Shown here piece after piece: positions 1-11,273 of a stretch of 64,000 nt of DNA. Position numbers and translations under genes: made by a program. The DNA comes from Parietaria judaica (lineage: Eukaryota > Streptophyta > Magnoliopsida > Rosales > Urticaceae): assembly GCA_954871525.1 (NCBI GenBank), contig OX940864.1:8550001-8614000 (forward strand), read 5' to 3'. Numbering within the stretch: the first letter of the stretch is position 1; each line of letters opens with the position of its first letter. Under the pieces are notes generated by a model. That model was not told where the DNA came from. It saw nothing but the letters and a program-made list of their open reading frames with translations, and made no database searches.

Positions 1-1464
1 TTTCTCATTTTTAAAGTCTACATAGAGTAGAACTATTAAAGTGTTTATGATTGTTTGAGTTGCCCTATGAGTGAATTTTGATTTGTTTATAGATAGGAGA
101 AATGCCTTCATTGGGCACCAATCTGAAACCAATTTTTTTTATTTTATTTTATTACAATGATACGGATCAAACTTTGCTTGACTATGCTTGTACAAGTTAC
201 TTATGAGATCCACGCAAAGAGAAATCCAAAAACTAACAAGTTTATATTAAATATGAAAGGATCTCAAGTTTTCTTAGTGCCATCTATATCGTGTAAGTAT
301 ATGTTAATACATGACGAACGAGCCATCATTGGGGCGGCAACAATTATCAACACACCATTTTCCGGCGGCCATGTTGGGAACTCAGGTGAAAAATGGACGA
401 AATGAATTGAAACCAAAGTAAAGTTAAACTTGAGGGCTTACGCCATTTTGGTGTCAATGCTCCAGCGGAGTTGCATTTCATGCGCGATGATTTTGTGAAC
501 AGTGTCGCGCTATATGTAGCGCGACACATTTCAGTGCGTCAAATACCTTCTTCTTTTTTTTTTTTTTTGCTTTTTAATCATTTAAAACTCTTCAGATTAC
601 ATAAATGTCTATTAAAATCTACCCTCAATCTTATTTATAAAGAGTAATTATTTGTCTCAAAAATTATTTTCGGTAGGTAAGTATCTAACTTAAAAAATAT
701 ATGTTATTTTACATAAAATAAAAGACTACAATGAAATTTGCACAAAACACAATTACATTAGAAAGTCATACATAACACGATTACATTAGAAAGTAGTACA
801 AAACACAATTACACGAGAAATTAAAAGAGAGCATAAGTAATTTTAAAACTAAATATACATTAAAAAAATACAAGCAAATAAAATTACAATAGATAACCTA
901 ATATTTTTTCAAGGGATTTTTTTATAAATTCAATAAGTGATCTAATTAAGAATCAATAAATAAATATAGGAGTACGACTGTAAATACAATATAAAGAGAA
1001 TGGAAATAGAGTGAGAAACAGAGTTCGGTTGGAGTTGATTCACTGTTTAATGAAAAATAGAGCGAGAAATAAAGTGATCGGTTGGAGATGGTCTGAGTAG
1101 ATGGATTATTAAGTAGAGTAATGATTATTATTTTTTTTGGATAAAAATAAGAATAATGATTTAATAATATTAATTATAAATATTAGAGTAAAGCTTAATT
1201 ACTAGAAGTTTCAATAATACATGTATTATTTAAGGATTATTAAAACAATATTTATTAATATGAATTAGAATTAGGACGAGTGGACGACGTGTATAATTTA
1301 ATTAAAATTATAAATTTATCAAGTAATAATAATAATAAATAAACACGAAATATAGCCAAATTTAATCATCCATGATATAACTATATTATCATAATAATAA
1401 ACAAACACGAAACATAATCAAACACTCAATCTCTATATCATCCACGAACGACGATATTAAATTA
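1..1464. other. AT-rich intergenic DNA 3' of the P450
   Basis: No gene is recognised here. The stretch is AT-rich with short A and T runs. The only compact structure is a 10-bp-stem hairpin at 502-527. Short open frames at 157-405 and 347-529 have no recognisable domain and are not called. Confidence 0.6.
502..527. repeat. short perfect inverted repeat (hairpin)
   Basis: The arms GTGTCGCGCT and AGCGCGACAC are exact reverse complements around a 6-base loop. The GC-rich stem stands out in AT-rich surroundings. It could be the end of an unrecognised transposon or a chance hairpin, because no CTRR terminus or TSD was found beside it. Confidence 0.6.
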
Positions 1465-4400
1465 TCAACATTGCGTCCTCTTCAACGACGGAACGGCGGT
1501 GAGAGGGACGACTTTCTTCAGCGTTACTCCGAACTGCTCGGCCATGTCGAGGTTCTCGGGAGTAGTACCTTCCGGAAGCTTCCACTCGAAGGAGTGAAGC
1601 AGCGACGCCACCATTAGGGTTACCATCCGGTGCGCCAACGGCAAGCCGGGACAGATTCTCCGCCCAGCGCCAAATGGAATGTACTCGAAATCCCGTCCCA
1701 TGTAGTCGATGCTGGAATTCAGGAACCGCTCGGGTGAGAACACGGACGCGTTGGGCCAGTACTTAGCGTTTCGCCCGATGGACCAGGTGTTGACCAAAAC
1801 CTGATTGCCTTTCTCAATGGTGTAGCCATTGACTTTGACTTCAGAACCGGCCACGTAGGGAAGGAGGAGGGGCGCCGCCGGGTGGAGGCGGAGCGTCTCC
1901 TTGACGACGGCGTGGACGTAAGGTAGACGGTCGATGTCAGACTCTTTGACGGTCTCATCATCGCCGATCACTCTCGTTAGTTCTTCTTGAGCTTTTCGCA
2001 TGACATTAGGGTTTCGCAGAAGTTCTGTCACCGCCCACTCCGTCGTGGCTCCGGTTGTGTCGCTGCCGGCTATGAATAAGTCCTGACGGCAGTGATATAG
2101 ACATGTGAATATTGGTCTAATTAAATTAGTTTAAGATTTTTCAACTCTAGGAGTTTAGAGATTAAACATGTCAATAAAAATAGCTAAGGTTATAATTGAG
2201 TATTCACATGATTTATTTAAAAATAAATAAAAAACTGTATAAGCCAAGGTTCCGAAAATCGCGATTTTCGTTCGAAAATCGTTCGATTATCGCTGAAAAT
2301 AGGCTTCTCGGTAAGTTATCTCCCTTAATCGTTTTCGTTTTATAGTTTTCGCGATTTTTCGAGGGGGAAAGTGAACAACTTTTCGTTTTAGGTTTTCAAG
2401 TGTTAAATTTCGAAAACTGGAGGTCTTATCGCTAAATAACGAAAAGTCATTAGGTTTTTTCCGAATTGTTGTATAATTGCGGCAAAAGTACACATGTTTC
2501 GGAAATTGTTGATTTGAGTTAGTTACTCGAATATTTTGATGTAATTTCGTTTTATAAAATTGTATATAATTTTAAAACTAATCGGTTTGCATAATTTGTT
2601 TTTTAATTTGAAGTTTTTCTGAATTGTGATATCATTGTGGCAAAAGTACATATGTTTCGGAAATTGTTGATTTGAGCTAGTTACTCGAATATTTTGGTGT
2701 AATTTTGTTTTATAAAATTGTATATAATTTAAAAAATAATCGGTTGGCATAATATTTTTTTAATTTGAAGTTTTCTAAAATATTGCGGCAAAAGTACAAT
2801 TTTTAGCTAATTTGTTAAATTGAGCTAGTTGTTCAATCTTGTTTTAAATGAAATCAATTGTGCAGTGCATATTTTATATAATAATAATTGGTGACTTGTA
2901 AATATTTATTTTGGTAAGTAAATAATAATTTATTTTACATATTTTGTAAAGTATTTGTAATTTTGTATGAGACTTAGTTTATGTTTGGCTACATTAGTAT
3001 GAGACTTGGTTTGTGGCTTATATCTTATATTTTGTATGAGACTTTTATGTTTATATTTTGTGACATTAGTATTTTATGTTATGTTTTTAGTGTAAAATAT
3101 GTTTGAATTTTTTTTTATAGGTTTTCCATCGATAAATCCATCGGCAAACGATTAATCCATCGATAAGTTCGATAAGTTTCGATAACGGCAAACGATAATT
3201 TTTATAGGTTTTCCGTCGATAACGGCATCGGCAAACGATTAATCCATCGATAACGGCAAACGATTTATCGGCCAAAACGGCATTTTGATCCTTGGTATAA
3301 GCTTTCACCATTCTTGAAAAGAAAGAAAGTGAAAGTGTATATAAATAATAGAAATTCCCGACTATTTAATACACGTAAATAATAATAATATAATATAGCA
3401 ACATTATTGCAATGTAGACTTTAGTTCTCAATCAGTCACCCTTAAAATAGATTATTTAATTCTTTTATTTAAAAGATATTATTTTAAGTTAATGTGGAGG
3501 GCAAAGATAAAAGTTGACTTAAAGAAGATAAGGACAAGTTGATTTTCCTGTCCGACTAATTAATGAAGACATGAGTATGTCAATATTATTGATGTATTTC
3601 ATAAGACCGACCAATTTCGTGCCATATCTATTTTGTCTTATTGTAGTGGAAGAATTCGTTCCCTTTGAAAAAGGGCATGTTCGTTTTCTTCTTAGATATT
3701 TCATTCAAGTAAACCAATTTTTTATCATCGTATAATATATGATGACAAAATTAGTTTATCATTATAAAAGAGTTGGTCAGATATTTTTTTTAGTTTATTA
3801 AGAAAATTTCGTTACTTGTGAGCTGTGACGCGTGGGTCTTATGATCGTAGCATTGTTCTTTAGTTAATTTTGCAGTAACTTATATATTATCAATTTAAAC
3901 TCTAAGAATTAAAGTATTTTCCAGGTCAATAAATTAATGATATTGAGGATAAATTACTGAACAAAATTCATTGAAAATGAAAAAAAATAATATCATGAAT
4001 TAAACACGAGACAAATTTGGAGAAATATAACAAAATCTGTGATGAGTGCTGCTAACGGAAGGAACTTAATTAACATTTAAGTACTTTTTCCAAAAGAATA
4101 GAAATATATGATTAAGTTTCTCATATTTGTGGAAACTTATGCCATTAATTTCTCTAATATATATGAATCAAATCACTTTAAAAACATACATCATTCCATA
4201 ACTAGAGTTTTATATTACAGTATTTTATACTTTATAGTTTATAGTGTATATTAATTATTTTGTTATGCACTCTCTATTATAAAATGAATGCAAACTATAT
4301 AAAATAATATATATATATATACGTTATTAATTCGTTTTTGGCATAAAAATACCAGTTAGTTTCTAGAATAATTTAAATTTTTACCGCTATTATTATCTAC

Positions 4401-5347
4401 TTTAAAAGTTTTACCGTTTTTATCCGATAAAAAAAATTAAAAAAACTGACCAGAATCATGGGCTTGATATTTTCTAGAGTGAAGCCACCCTCTCCACCGC
4501 CGGGCAATTCACACTGCTCCAGAAGCACCTCCAAGAAATCGCTCGCCGCCTTCTCGCCAGTGCCGGCCCGAGCCTCTCTCGCCCTCACCCGCTCGCTGAT
4601 GATCCCGTCGAAGATCTCGTGCATTCGCCCGTACGCCACCTTAATGTGCCGCCTCAAACCCTGCAGATCAAACCGCCGGAGCACCGGAAAATAGTCCGAC
4701 ACGTTCGGCTTCCCACCGTCCTCCATGATCCTCCACACGAGCTCCTTGAACTCCGCCGCCTTGTCGAACCCGTTCGGGTCGACAACGTCCACCGAGAAGA
4801 TCGTGTTCGCCACCAGGTTCAGCGCCGTCGCGAAGCTCAGCGCGCCGAGGTCCACGCTCTGCCCCGCGCGCGCCCGTGCATGGGCGAGGAGCTCGGCAAC
4901 CTTGCGGTGGCGGAGGTGGCGGAGCGCGTCGAGGGGCTGCGTGGCGAACATGCGGGTCGTACAGAGGCGGCGGCGGAGGCGCCAGTGGCGGTCGGCAGCG
5001 ACCCAGGCGAGCGTGCCGTGGATGTTGGGCTGTGTGGCGACGGAGTCGGGCACGGGGCGGGCTGCGATGGCCTGGTCGTGTGTGCGGAGGAGCTCGCGGG
5101 CCGCATCCGGGGAGGAGGCGACGATGGTTGTGACGGAGCCGAGGCGGAGCGTCATGAGGTCGCCGTGGAGCTTGGCCCACTCGGAGAGCTTCTGGTGGGG
5201 GAGGGGGGTTAGCTGGAGGAGGTTGCCGAGGATCGGGATTCCCCTCGGGCCCGGCGGGTGGTTTCCGGAGCCGGGTTTGTGCCCGGCACGGAGGAGGAGG
5301 ACCAGAATCGGTACGGAGAGGAGAAGGATCAAGTGTAAGAGCTCCAT
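1465..5347 (-). CDS. cytochrome P450, CYP76-type, two exons, intact
   Basis: The coding exons are 4451-5347 and 1465-2082. They join in phase 0 across a GT-AG intron (donor GTCAGT, acceptor CCGTCAG). The product is 504 residues, the usual length for a membrane-bound A-type P450. Residues 1-20 are a hydrophobic ER anchor, followed by the proline-rich hinge PPGPRGIPILGN. Exon 2 opens with the I-helix motif AGSDTT (304-309). The K-helix ExxR is E361-R364, PERF is at 416-419, and the heme loop FGAGRRICPG (436-445) carries axial Cys443. The single intron just before the I-helix and the overall sequence fit CYP76, a family of terpenoid and phenolic hydroxylases acting at the ER with NADPH-P450 reductase. 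The substrate cannot be read from sequence. Odd points are the 2.37-kb intron, swollen by a hAT-like insertion, and very high GC in exon 1. Both strands of exon 1 therefore carry long spurious open frames. Family confidence is high, subfamily unassigned. Confidence 0.93.
2245..3294. mobile_element. non-autonomous hAT-like element in the P450 intron
   Basis: The element starts CAAGGTTCCG, ends TGATCCTTG, and is flanked by an exact 8-bp TSD, GTATAAGC (2237-2244 and 3295-3302). Eight-base TSDs and CAAGG..CCTTG ends are hAT-type. The inside holds about three imperfect tandem units of roughly 150-158 bp, marked by GGCAAAAGTAC at about 2481, 2639 and 2787. It also holds repeats of ATCGGCAAACGAT near 3130-3270. 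No transposase is visible. The remaining intron (3303-4450) is plain AT-rich sequence. Confidence 0.85.
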
Positions 5348-5513
5348 TTCCGACTTCAGAGAGTGTGATCAATTCCTTTGGTTCCGTTTGCTTGTAGTTT
5401 TTGCAATACGTATTATATACGCGTTGAAAATTGAAAAGTATTTAAAAATCATTTTGATAGCTTTTTCTCTTTTTTATGTTCTAATTTGAAAAATCCACTT
5501 TGAAATAAGTAAA

Positions 5514-5770
5514 GGGAAACTTCTAAAAAGTTTTCATAATTCTCAAAACAACCTTTTCAAATTTCATGTACCAAAATACTCCTGCAACTTGTCTTGAAAA
5601 ATAGACATATCGCGTCTTTAAATGGACAAATTGTGTCCTAAAAAATGGACAAGTTGCAGGGGTATTTTGGTACATGAAATTTGAAAAGGTTGTTTTGAGA
5701 ATTATGAAAACTTGAGGTGTAACAAAACAATTTGTGGTGTATTGTTGGAGGTCAATTTTAGAAGTTTCCC
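5514..5770. mobile_element. 257-bp foldback MITE upstream of the P450
   Basis: Perfect 15-bp ends GGGAAACTTCTAAAA are inverted at the other end. The flanking direct repeat is TAAGTAAA (5506-5513 and 5771-5778). Most of the rest is also self-complementary, for example around 5565-5600 against 5645-5690, so the transcript would fold into a long hairpin. The inner edge lies 167 bp upstream of the P450 start codon, inside its likely promoter. The superfamily is unclear (8- or 9-bp TSD). Confidence 0.85.
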
Positions 5771-7150
5771 TAAGTAAATTGGTAATTTAACTTGGTCAAC
5801 GCGTCTGTTGTTCATACACCGAATATATTTAATAATGTAAGAATGCATTGTAACATTGGTAGATAGTGTCACCTCAATAAAAAAATAATACTAAGTAAAT
5901 TGATAACACGAATATTTTAAAATTTATATGTTATGAAAATTATTAGTTCACTAAATATAAATTCAATATGTTAATTCTAAATTAAGATCGAATAAAGATA
6001 TACAATTAAATAAATATTAAAGTAAAGAGATTTAACTTACTAAAATATATTATTAAAAAACTATTTTTTTCTGCAATGTAAAGATTATATAACTTTAATA
6101 AATTAATAATACTCGTAATAGAGATTATTGATTTTATAATAATTAAAATTAACTAATTAATTTTTAATTATCAATTTAACGGTTCAATTTACTAAAGACT
6201 ATTTTCAACTCAACGGCAAAACGCTATTTAGTATAATTTTACGCTATAAGTTTTTTTTTTCTTCAATAAAACTCTAAAAATCACACTATTTTAGTGCGAT
6301 GCCTATAATATTACACTACATTTAGTGTGACACGGTTTACAACACAAAATATTAATTATTTATTCATTAATAATTATTAAACAAAAATTAATAATTATAA
6401 CTAATATTAAGGTTAATATGGTCCAATTTTTTTTATTAGTTGGTATACATTAGTTTTATGAAACTATGAGCATTTCACTTCTGGTGTTTTTTAGGGATTT
6501 GGTGAGTTTTTTTATAAATATAAAACGATAAAGTAGACAAATGTAATAAAATATAAAATAATATTTTTTTAATGTAATTGTTAGTGCTGTGGTTTGATTA
6601 ATGAATAGTATTTGATTTAAAACTTTATCAAAATAATTTGATGTTTACGGTGGAACTAGCTCTAAACGTAGAAAAGAGGAGGAGTTGAATGGGTTGTTAC
6701 ATTATGGCATTAAATTGGATTTGTTGATCTTTGTCGTTTTTGCACTATGTTTTTCTTTAATAACAATAATAATAATTAAAAAGAAGTGATGATGATTTTA
6801 TTCAATGTTACTTCTAGAAGCTGTAGTGCCAGATTAATTAATGCCTAGAAGAAATTGCTCAGTGTGGGTCGTTAATTCAATATCGAATTTAATATACTTT
6901 TGTATTTATTTAATTTTTTGAATTAGTTAGTGCCCTTCTACTTGAATTAGTACTCAAAGTGCCGCAGATGATAGCACATTAATCAAATTATTATAAAATA
7001 AATGGCCCACTCGATCTCAAGTTAAGAGGAAGAATTAACTAAATTGTACCTAATCTTTTAAACTATGCAAATCGCGATGTGAGTATAATAATAGAATTTA
7101 AACATGATATTGATTGTGCTTATTCATTTTATGGGTATACCAATCATTAA
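5771..7150. other. AT-rich intergenic DNA with dispersed-repeat remnant
   Basis: No gene is seen. The 6405-6510 segment (TTAATATGGTCCAA to GGTGTTTTTTAGGG) resembles 11040-11150, so both are probably ends of one degenerate dispersed repeat. The rest is AT-rich and featureless to me. Confidence 0.45.
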
Positions 7151-7890
7151 GGTGGCGTTTGGTTAACTGGTTTGGGAAACCAGTTTTGCAATTTGGTTTG
7201 GGAAATCAGTCTGAGAGTTTAGTCTACCAAACCAGTTTGGGAGTTTGATTTTCGAAACACTGTTTGGTTAGTCTTTTGTTTATTTGTGGTTGAATTTAAA
7301 TGAAAAATGCAATAAAGCACAATTTATGTTACTAAAAAGAAAGTAGGTTTTATTTGAAATTAATATATATTAATATTTTGTCTAAAAAATATTTGTCATA
7401 GTACAAAAATTATTCATATTTCATGACTCTAATTACATGTTTAAATAATGTAATATAAAGTAATAAATATTATGTTTCAAAAGTTTCTATCATTTTAATT
7501 AAGTTAGTATTTAATAATATACATAATTTAAGTATATTTGTTAATATGATAGTAATATCACTAAAATATATAATTATATCTAAAAATAATTTTAATAGTT
7601 TATTATATGAGTTTATTTCATAGTTAATATCTTATTATAAATAATATAATATTATTACAGAATGATAATATATTATTATGGTTTTACTTTGTACGATTGA
7701 GTTGAAGACCAAAGACAGAAAACAACTTCAAGTTGTTTTCTGTTTTTCTTCATTAAAATTTCAGTGGTCTGCGAGACCGGTCTCAGAAAACAGAGACAAC
7801 TGGTAACCAAACGTGGTCTGCGAAACCAATATGACACTGTTTGAAACCAAAACCAGAAACTGGTCTCGGAGACCATAACCAAACGCCACC
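7151..7890. mobile_element. PIF/Harbinger-like non-autonomous element
   Basis: The terminal inverted repeats begin GGTGGCGTTTGGTTA and are flanked by the 3-bp direct repeat TAA (7148-7150 and 7891-7893). TWA trinucleotide TSDs and a G-rich GTTTGGTT end are typical of Harbinger/Tourist elements. Subterminal repeats of TGGTTTGGGAAACCAG and GGTCTCGGAGACC lie inside both ends. No transposase is seen. Confidence 0.78.
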
Positions 7891-7893
7891 TAA

Positions 7894-8204
7894 AGTCTTT
7901 TATAAAATAATAATATTTAAATATGAAAAGTATTTGTAAAGTTATTTTTAAAAAAATGAAAATTATATGATCATCTATATATTATATATTTGTTTATGGG
8001 AAACGTCGCAAAAACAATACGTACACGACTTCCTTCATCGTGTAAAACTATCATATTGCATTGAGATCTGGATGATTTTGGTCCAACGAAAATCTGATTC
8101 AACATGGTTGACTTATTAATATGAATTGATATTTCGGATCTTGATTGGTTCATAAAGTCATACGTAATAATTGATTATTCGCAGTATTAAAACATATTGC
8201 AAGT
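7894..8204. other. intergenic spacer
   Basis: AT-rich sequence between two transposons. I see no gene or repeat boundary in it. Confidence 0.5.
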
Positions 8205-8212
8205 CTATGAAC

Positions 8213-9623
8213 CAAGGTTTAAAATGTCGCTTGCCGATGTCGTTTCGCATTTTCTGTTTTACGGATATATCGCTTGCCGATGGGTATGTCGATAGGCAAA
8301 TCGTAAAAAAAAGGCATGCCGCATAATATACCGCATTTTTCGCATGGGCATACCGCATGCCGATGAAGTTTTCGACGGATATTTGGTAAAAATATTTGAG
8401 TATTTAAGCAAGATATTTATATAGGTATTCAAAACTACATATTTAATAAATACAAGACATAATTGTATACAACAAACACATTTGTAACTTAAATATGTAG
8501 GTGAAATCATGGTTTTAAATATCCAGATATGTCCTCGATATATCCACGACGTGCCCAGAAAATGAGAAGTGCGATACGATATTCGTAGAAAATCGATATA
8601 TCCATTTATTCCCATTTATCCATCGGCAAGCGTCGATATATCCGTATAATAGAGAGTGCGAAACGACATCGATATCAGTATTTAAAATCGTGCTTCATAT
8701 TTATGTTTGTACTCTATGACTTTATTATAATGTCTAACTTATTTTATGTTATGTCGACATTATGTTACGAGGTATGACTTTTATGTTGTATGTTTGTGTT
8801 ATATTATGATTTATGATTGTTTTCTAGGCTATAACTACGTTTCATACTTATTAAGTTGGTAATTTAGAAACTATATAAAAATATGATTGAAATAATAAAA
8901 ATATTTTCGGAAATATCCGCCGATATTTTGATCGGCATGCGATATATCCGTGAAATTATGCGATATTCTCGGCAAGCGATATATCTTTTTCTTCGGATTT
9001 ATCCATCGGCATACCCGTCGGCAATCGATATATCCGTAAATTGGAGAGTGCGAAACGATATCGATATCGATATTTAGAACCTTGGGTGAAATGTATAATA
9101 TTAAGTCACTTTATTAGTTGAAGTGTATAATATTAAGTCAAATTATTATGTGAAGTGAATATGTATGTTAATTAAGTGTGTAATATTAAGTGAATATGCA
9201 TGTTAATTATATATGTATGTTAACAAATTTAATATTAGTTGAAGTGTATAATATTAAATGAATATGTATATTAAGTGTATATATATGTTAGGTGAAGTTA
9301 ATATGTATGTTAACTGTATAATATTATTTGAAGTATATAATATTAAGTTAAATTATTAGGTGAAGTGTATAATTATTTTTGCCGAAAGATTAATTGGTAT
9401 TTTTGTCGAAATCTACTAAAAATATGATTTTGTGCGAAATTCCAACCATTTTTCGCAATTTTTACTCACAAAAACGAAAAACGATATTCCACCCATGTGC
9501 CAATGCGAATTTCGCGAAAAATGGTAAAAATCCAGCGAAACGAAAGGGTTTTCCTTTCGCATATCCTCGAAAAACGAAAATCGGTCGATATTTCCATGGC
9601 AAATCGGGAAATTTAACACCTTG
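8213..9623. mobile_element. non-autonomous hAT-like element (CAAGG family), host of a nested copy
   Basis: It starts CAAGGTTTAAAATG and ends AACACCTTG. The flanking 8-bp repeats are CTATGAAC (8205-8212) and GTATGAAC (9624-9631), 7 of 8 matching. The body holds ATCGGCAAGCGATAT-type repeats, then a run of AATATTAAGT and GAAGTGTATA motifs (9093-9380), then a block near 9385-9600. A second element of the same family sits inside it at 8508-9084. An inverted copy without that insert lies at 25449-26490. No transposase is seen. Confidence 0.85.
8508..9084. mobile_element. nested 577-bp hAT-like element
   Basis: It starts CATGGTTTTAAATATC and ends GATATTTAGAACCTTG, with an exact 8-bp TSD GGTGAAAT (8500-8507 and 9085-9092). 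The ends are inverted copies of each other and of the host element's ends. The copy at 26220-26500 is continuous across this point, which confirms this as an insertion. Confidence 0.87.
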
Positions 9624-9631
9624 GTATGAAC

Positions 9632-10784
9632 CAATAATTCGATAATAAGAGCTCGCAATTATTATGCCCTAAGATACTTCAAGTGATCTAAGATTTAATG
9701 CTCCGTATGTTTTGAATGTTCTAAAAATATATAGGGTAAATGAGCCAAATGCCCATTGTGACTCAAGGTTTAAAAAAAATGCCCATTTCTATTTTTGGCA
9801 ATCAAAACCACCAACTAATTGAAATATGGACTAATTTACCCTTAGAATTAATTAATTAATATTTGAAATTTAAATTACATTTAAAACTAATTAATAATTC
9901 GAATTAATTAATAAAATAAAAATTTCCTTAAATGTAGCTAAATATAATAATTGATTAATATTAATCATTTCTTAATTATTTTCGAATATTTTCTCCTTAC
10001 TAATTAATATTCTAACGATTTAAATTTTAAAATCCAAATTTCAAAATTCCTAAAACTGTAGGAAACAATGAGCACAAATTAATATAAAATCTACAAACAT
10101 TATATATTGATATATTTAAACTGTAAATATATATACGAAATTTAAACAGTAAATATAATCACAAAATATATTTAAACTGTAAATATATATACGAAATTTA
10201 AACTGTAAATATAATTACAAGGCTGTAAATATATATACCAATACCAAAACTGTAAATATATATACGAAATTTTATTAACCTGTAAAAACTGCATATATTT
10301 TTACAAAATTATACTACTTGTTAAAAAAATGTAAAAATATCTACGAAATTTTACAAAAATTGTATTTTTACAAAATTGTATTACATGTTAAACTGAAAAC
10401 TTGGTAAAACCATTTACAAAAAAATATTACCAATCCAATAAACATTACCAATCCAAAATCGTGTAAACCCATTTACAAAAATAAAAAATCTTACCGTGTT
10501 TGATCCGGCGACCGAGAGACGGCGAACAAAAGGAGAATGACGGAGGGCGACCGCGACGGAGAGTGCTGGAGGAAGGATGCGCGACGGAGGGCGACCGCGA
10601 CGAAGAGCGACTAAGGAAGGAGGCGCGACGAAGGGCGACGGAGGAACGAGGCGCGGCGGAGGAGGACGCGACAGAGGAAAGAGGCACGACGGAGGAGGAC
10701 GCGATGGAGGAAGGAGGCGCGATGGAGGGCGGCCGCGACGGAGGCCACGGTCGCCTCCTCGGCCGCCGAAGCCACGCCCGAAGT

Positions 10785-10838
<54 letters not shown>

Positions 10839-11273
10839 GGGGCGGGGAGAACGTGAGAAAAAAAGAGGGAAAGAGAAAGAAAAAAAGATTTAATTTTTGG
10901 GTCAAAGTAACAAAATTAAATGATAATCTAATTAATAGGGGTACTTTTCAACCAAAATTTTAGGATCATTTAATTTCGAAAATTAAAATATATAATAAAT
11001 AACTAAATATGAAAATAAATAAATATAATTAAAATAAGGGTTAATATGGTCCAAAATATTTTTAAAATGGGTATAAATTAATTGTTTGAAAGTATGGGCA
11101 TTTCCCTCAAACTTTAGGTGTTTTTTGGGCATTTCATTGGTTTTTCTAAATATGTATTAATTTTTCGAGTGATTGTTTATTTCTCACATTGTCATAGTTT
11201 TTTTTTTTTTTTTTCAATTTGTTAATAACTTGCTTATTTATGGCTTTTTATTATTTTTTTTATCTATGGGTTT
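9632..11273. other. dispersed-repeat DNA with low-complexity blocks
   Basis: No gene is supported. The segment 9733-9830 (GAGCCAAATGCCCAT) and the segment 11035-11150 (ATGGGCATTTCCC) look like loosely inverted ends of one degenerate element. Between them are tandem AAACTGTAAATATATATACG units (about 10111-10290) and a GC-rich purine block (10500-10838). Long open frames over the purine block encode only biased Arg/Gly or Pro/Ser sequence and are not called genes. Confidence 0.5.
10500..10838. repeat. purine-rich degenerate tandem block plus (GA)n
   Basis: 10500-10786 is made of degenerate units of GACGGAGG, GAGGCGCGA and GGCGACCGCGACG. It is followed by a (GA)n microsatellite at 10787-10838, broken by two AAAG interruptions. 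The strand asymmetry (purines on plus) is strong and the GC content is far above the flanks. Confidence 0.8.

Noticed and set aside
4458..5489. Long open frames on the plus strand and in a second minus frame across P450 exon 1
   Set aside because: They are shadows of the GC-rich P450 exon. They encode Arg/Ala-biased sequence with no domain, while the P450 frame has all family motifs.
10414..10905. 163-codon minus-strand frame and plus-strand frames over the purine block
   Set aside because: Composition is that of a translated simple repeat (Ser/Leu/Phe and Arg/Pro runs), with no conserved domain or splice structure.
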